From Nematostella vectensis (Eukaryota > Cnidaria > Anthozoa > Actiniaria > Edwardsiidae): a DNA stretch of 64,000 nucleotides. Position 1 is the stretch's first letter; the number at the start of each line of letters is the position of its first letter. Made by a program: the position numbers and the translations under genes. Positions 63,681-64,000 of the stretch are shown piece after piece. The stretch lies in contig NC_064038.1 of the NCBI RefSeq assembly GCF_932526225.1, forward strand, positions 18,711,075 through 18,775,074. The letters run 5' to 3'. A model generated the notes under the pieces. It ran no database searches. It was not told the DNA's origin and saw only the letters and a program-made list of their open reading frames with translations.

Positions 63681-63925
63681 ATTAGGAAGCGGTAAGTACT
63701 TGAATGGGTGACCGCTTCGGAATACCGTGTGCTGTAGGCATTTCCTTCTTGTTATCGAGGTACTGACAGGACTGTTATATAATAGATAGATGTTACACAG
63801 TTCTATCGTTTACGGCCATACCACTGAGAAAGCACCAGTTCTCGTCCGATCACAGAACTTAAAGTCAGTATGGCACGGTTAGTACTTGGACGGGTGACCG
63901 CCTGGGAATACCGTGTGCTGTAGGC
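62320..63925 (+). rRNA. 5S rRNA genes, run 6 (9 full copies)
   Basis: Nine genes start at 62320+186k (k=0-8). The first six or so mirror run 5, with GTAGTTGGAAGGG, GTAATTGG and the CTGTTCTAACGTC leader. The last part returns to the common pattern. It includes the CTCATTAGGAAGCGG variant gene at 63622, which is also seen near 36672, 43926, 56946 and 58434. Confidence 0.95.
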
Positions 63926-63993
63926 ATTTCCTTTTTGTTATCGAGGTACTCACAGGACTGTTATATAATAGATAGATCTTAAACAGTTCTATC

Positions 63994-64000
63994 GTCTACG
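63994..64000 (+). rRNA. 5S rRNA, partial at window end
   Basis: The last seven bases (GTCTACG) are the start of the next 5S gene, exactly on the 186-bp grid. The array therefore continues beyond the window. Confidence 0.9.

Larger units (their letters stand above)
1..64000 (+). repeat. 5S rDNA tandem array, 186-bp unit
   Basis: The whole window is one head-to-tail 5S rDNA array apart from two 293-bp inserts. Each unit is a 118-nt 5S gene and a 68-bp spacer. Full-length gene starts are: 172; 354; 539+186k (k=0-11); 2770+186k (k=0-13); 5370+186k (k=0-20); 9368+186k (k=0-4); 10390+186k (k=0-7); 11877+186k (k=0-256); 60163; 60348+186k (k=0-7); 62320+186k (k=0-8). This gives 337 genes. Register changes come from 4-bp spacer deletions (units 172 and 5188), single-base deletions (units 354, 2585, 11692 and 60163), and two 94-bp losses near 9262 and 10284. 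No other gene, such as a histone, snRNA or spliced-leader gene, is linked in the spacers. Both array ends lie outside the window. Confidence 0.98.

Noticed and set aside
1-64000. CRISPR-like regular repeat structure.
   Set aside because: The repeated part is a 118-nt 5S gene with an internal Pol III promoter. Spacers are near-identical, not unique, and the sequence is eukaryotic.
1-64000. Precise taxonomic assignment from the 5S sequence.
   Set aside because: The CGGTTCTCGTCCGATCACCG region is shared by many invertebrate phyla, and I cannot separate them without a database comparison.

Overview
This window is the inside of a large tandem array of 5S ribosomal RNA genes from an animal nuclear genome. 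The repeat unit is 186 bp: a 118-nt 5S gene (helix I start to helix I end) followed by a 68-bp AT-rich spacer. All genes lie on the + strand. By tracking the gene start (GTCTAC, or GTTTAC in one class) I count 337 full-length 5S genes, 2 genes interrupted by an insertion, two 37-nt 3' remnants, and partial genes at both window ends. No protein-coding host gene is present, and the two longest open frames are shadows of the repeat. The 5S sequence folds as a normal eukaryotic 5S rRNA. It carries the TFIIIA/Pol III internal control region (box A, intermediate element, box C), a TATA-like element at -32 to -26 and a T5 terminator about 10 nt past the gene. The sequence reads as a non-vertebrate metazoan; I cannot name the phylum.

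Layout. Bases 1-9262 hold a partial gene plus 49 genes with a few small indels. Bases 8241-10321 hold a 1022-bp amplification whose two identical non-homologous junctions (9262/9263 and 10284/10285) each leave a 37-nt 5S remnant. From 10390 to 59679 the array runs in units of 186 bp, with no net length change over the 257 steps from 11877 to 59679. At 59695-59987 and 61852-62144 a 293-bp insert sits at the same place in a 5S gene, between nucleotides 16 and 17. It is flanked by TACCA direct repeats, ends in AATAAA plus (ATT)n, and looks like the 5'-truncated 3' end of a non-LTR retrotransposon. The two copies arose from a 2157-bp tandem duplication, not from two insertions. The array then resumes to the window end.

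The genes are not one homogeneous family. At least four recurring sequence classes exist. A is the main class. B has CACTTAG, GGTAAG and GCTTCGG. C is divergent in box A and helices II/III, with about 50 copies. D has CCGTAG and GCACGG. Each tends to travel with a particular spacer, and mosaics between classes are common. On top of this lie multi-unit duplications whose spacings are exact multiples of 186 bp (1488, 2046 twice, 2418, 3162, 4650, 7254 and 9114 bp). This is the record expected from repeated in-register unequal crossover and gene conversion. The most interesting points are the insertion into the 5S coding region with spacer-like sequence at its 5' junction, the long-lived class C variant, and the half-unit 1022-bp amplification.
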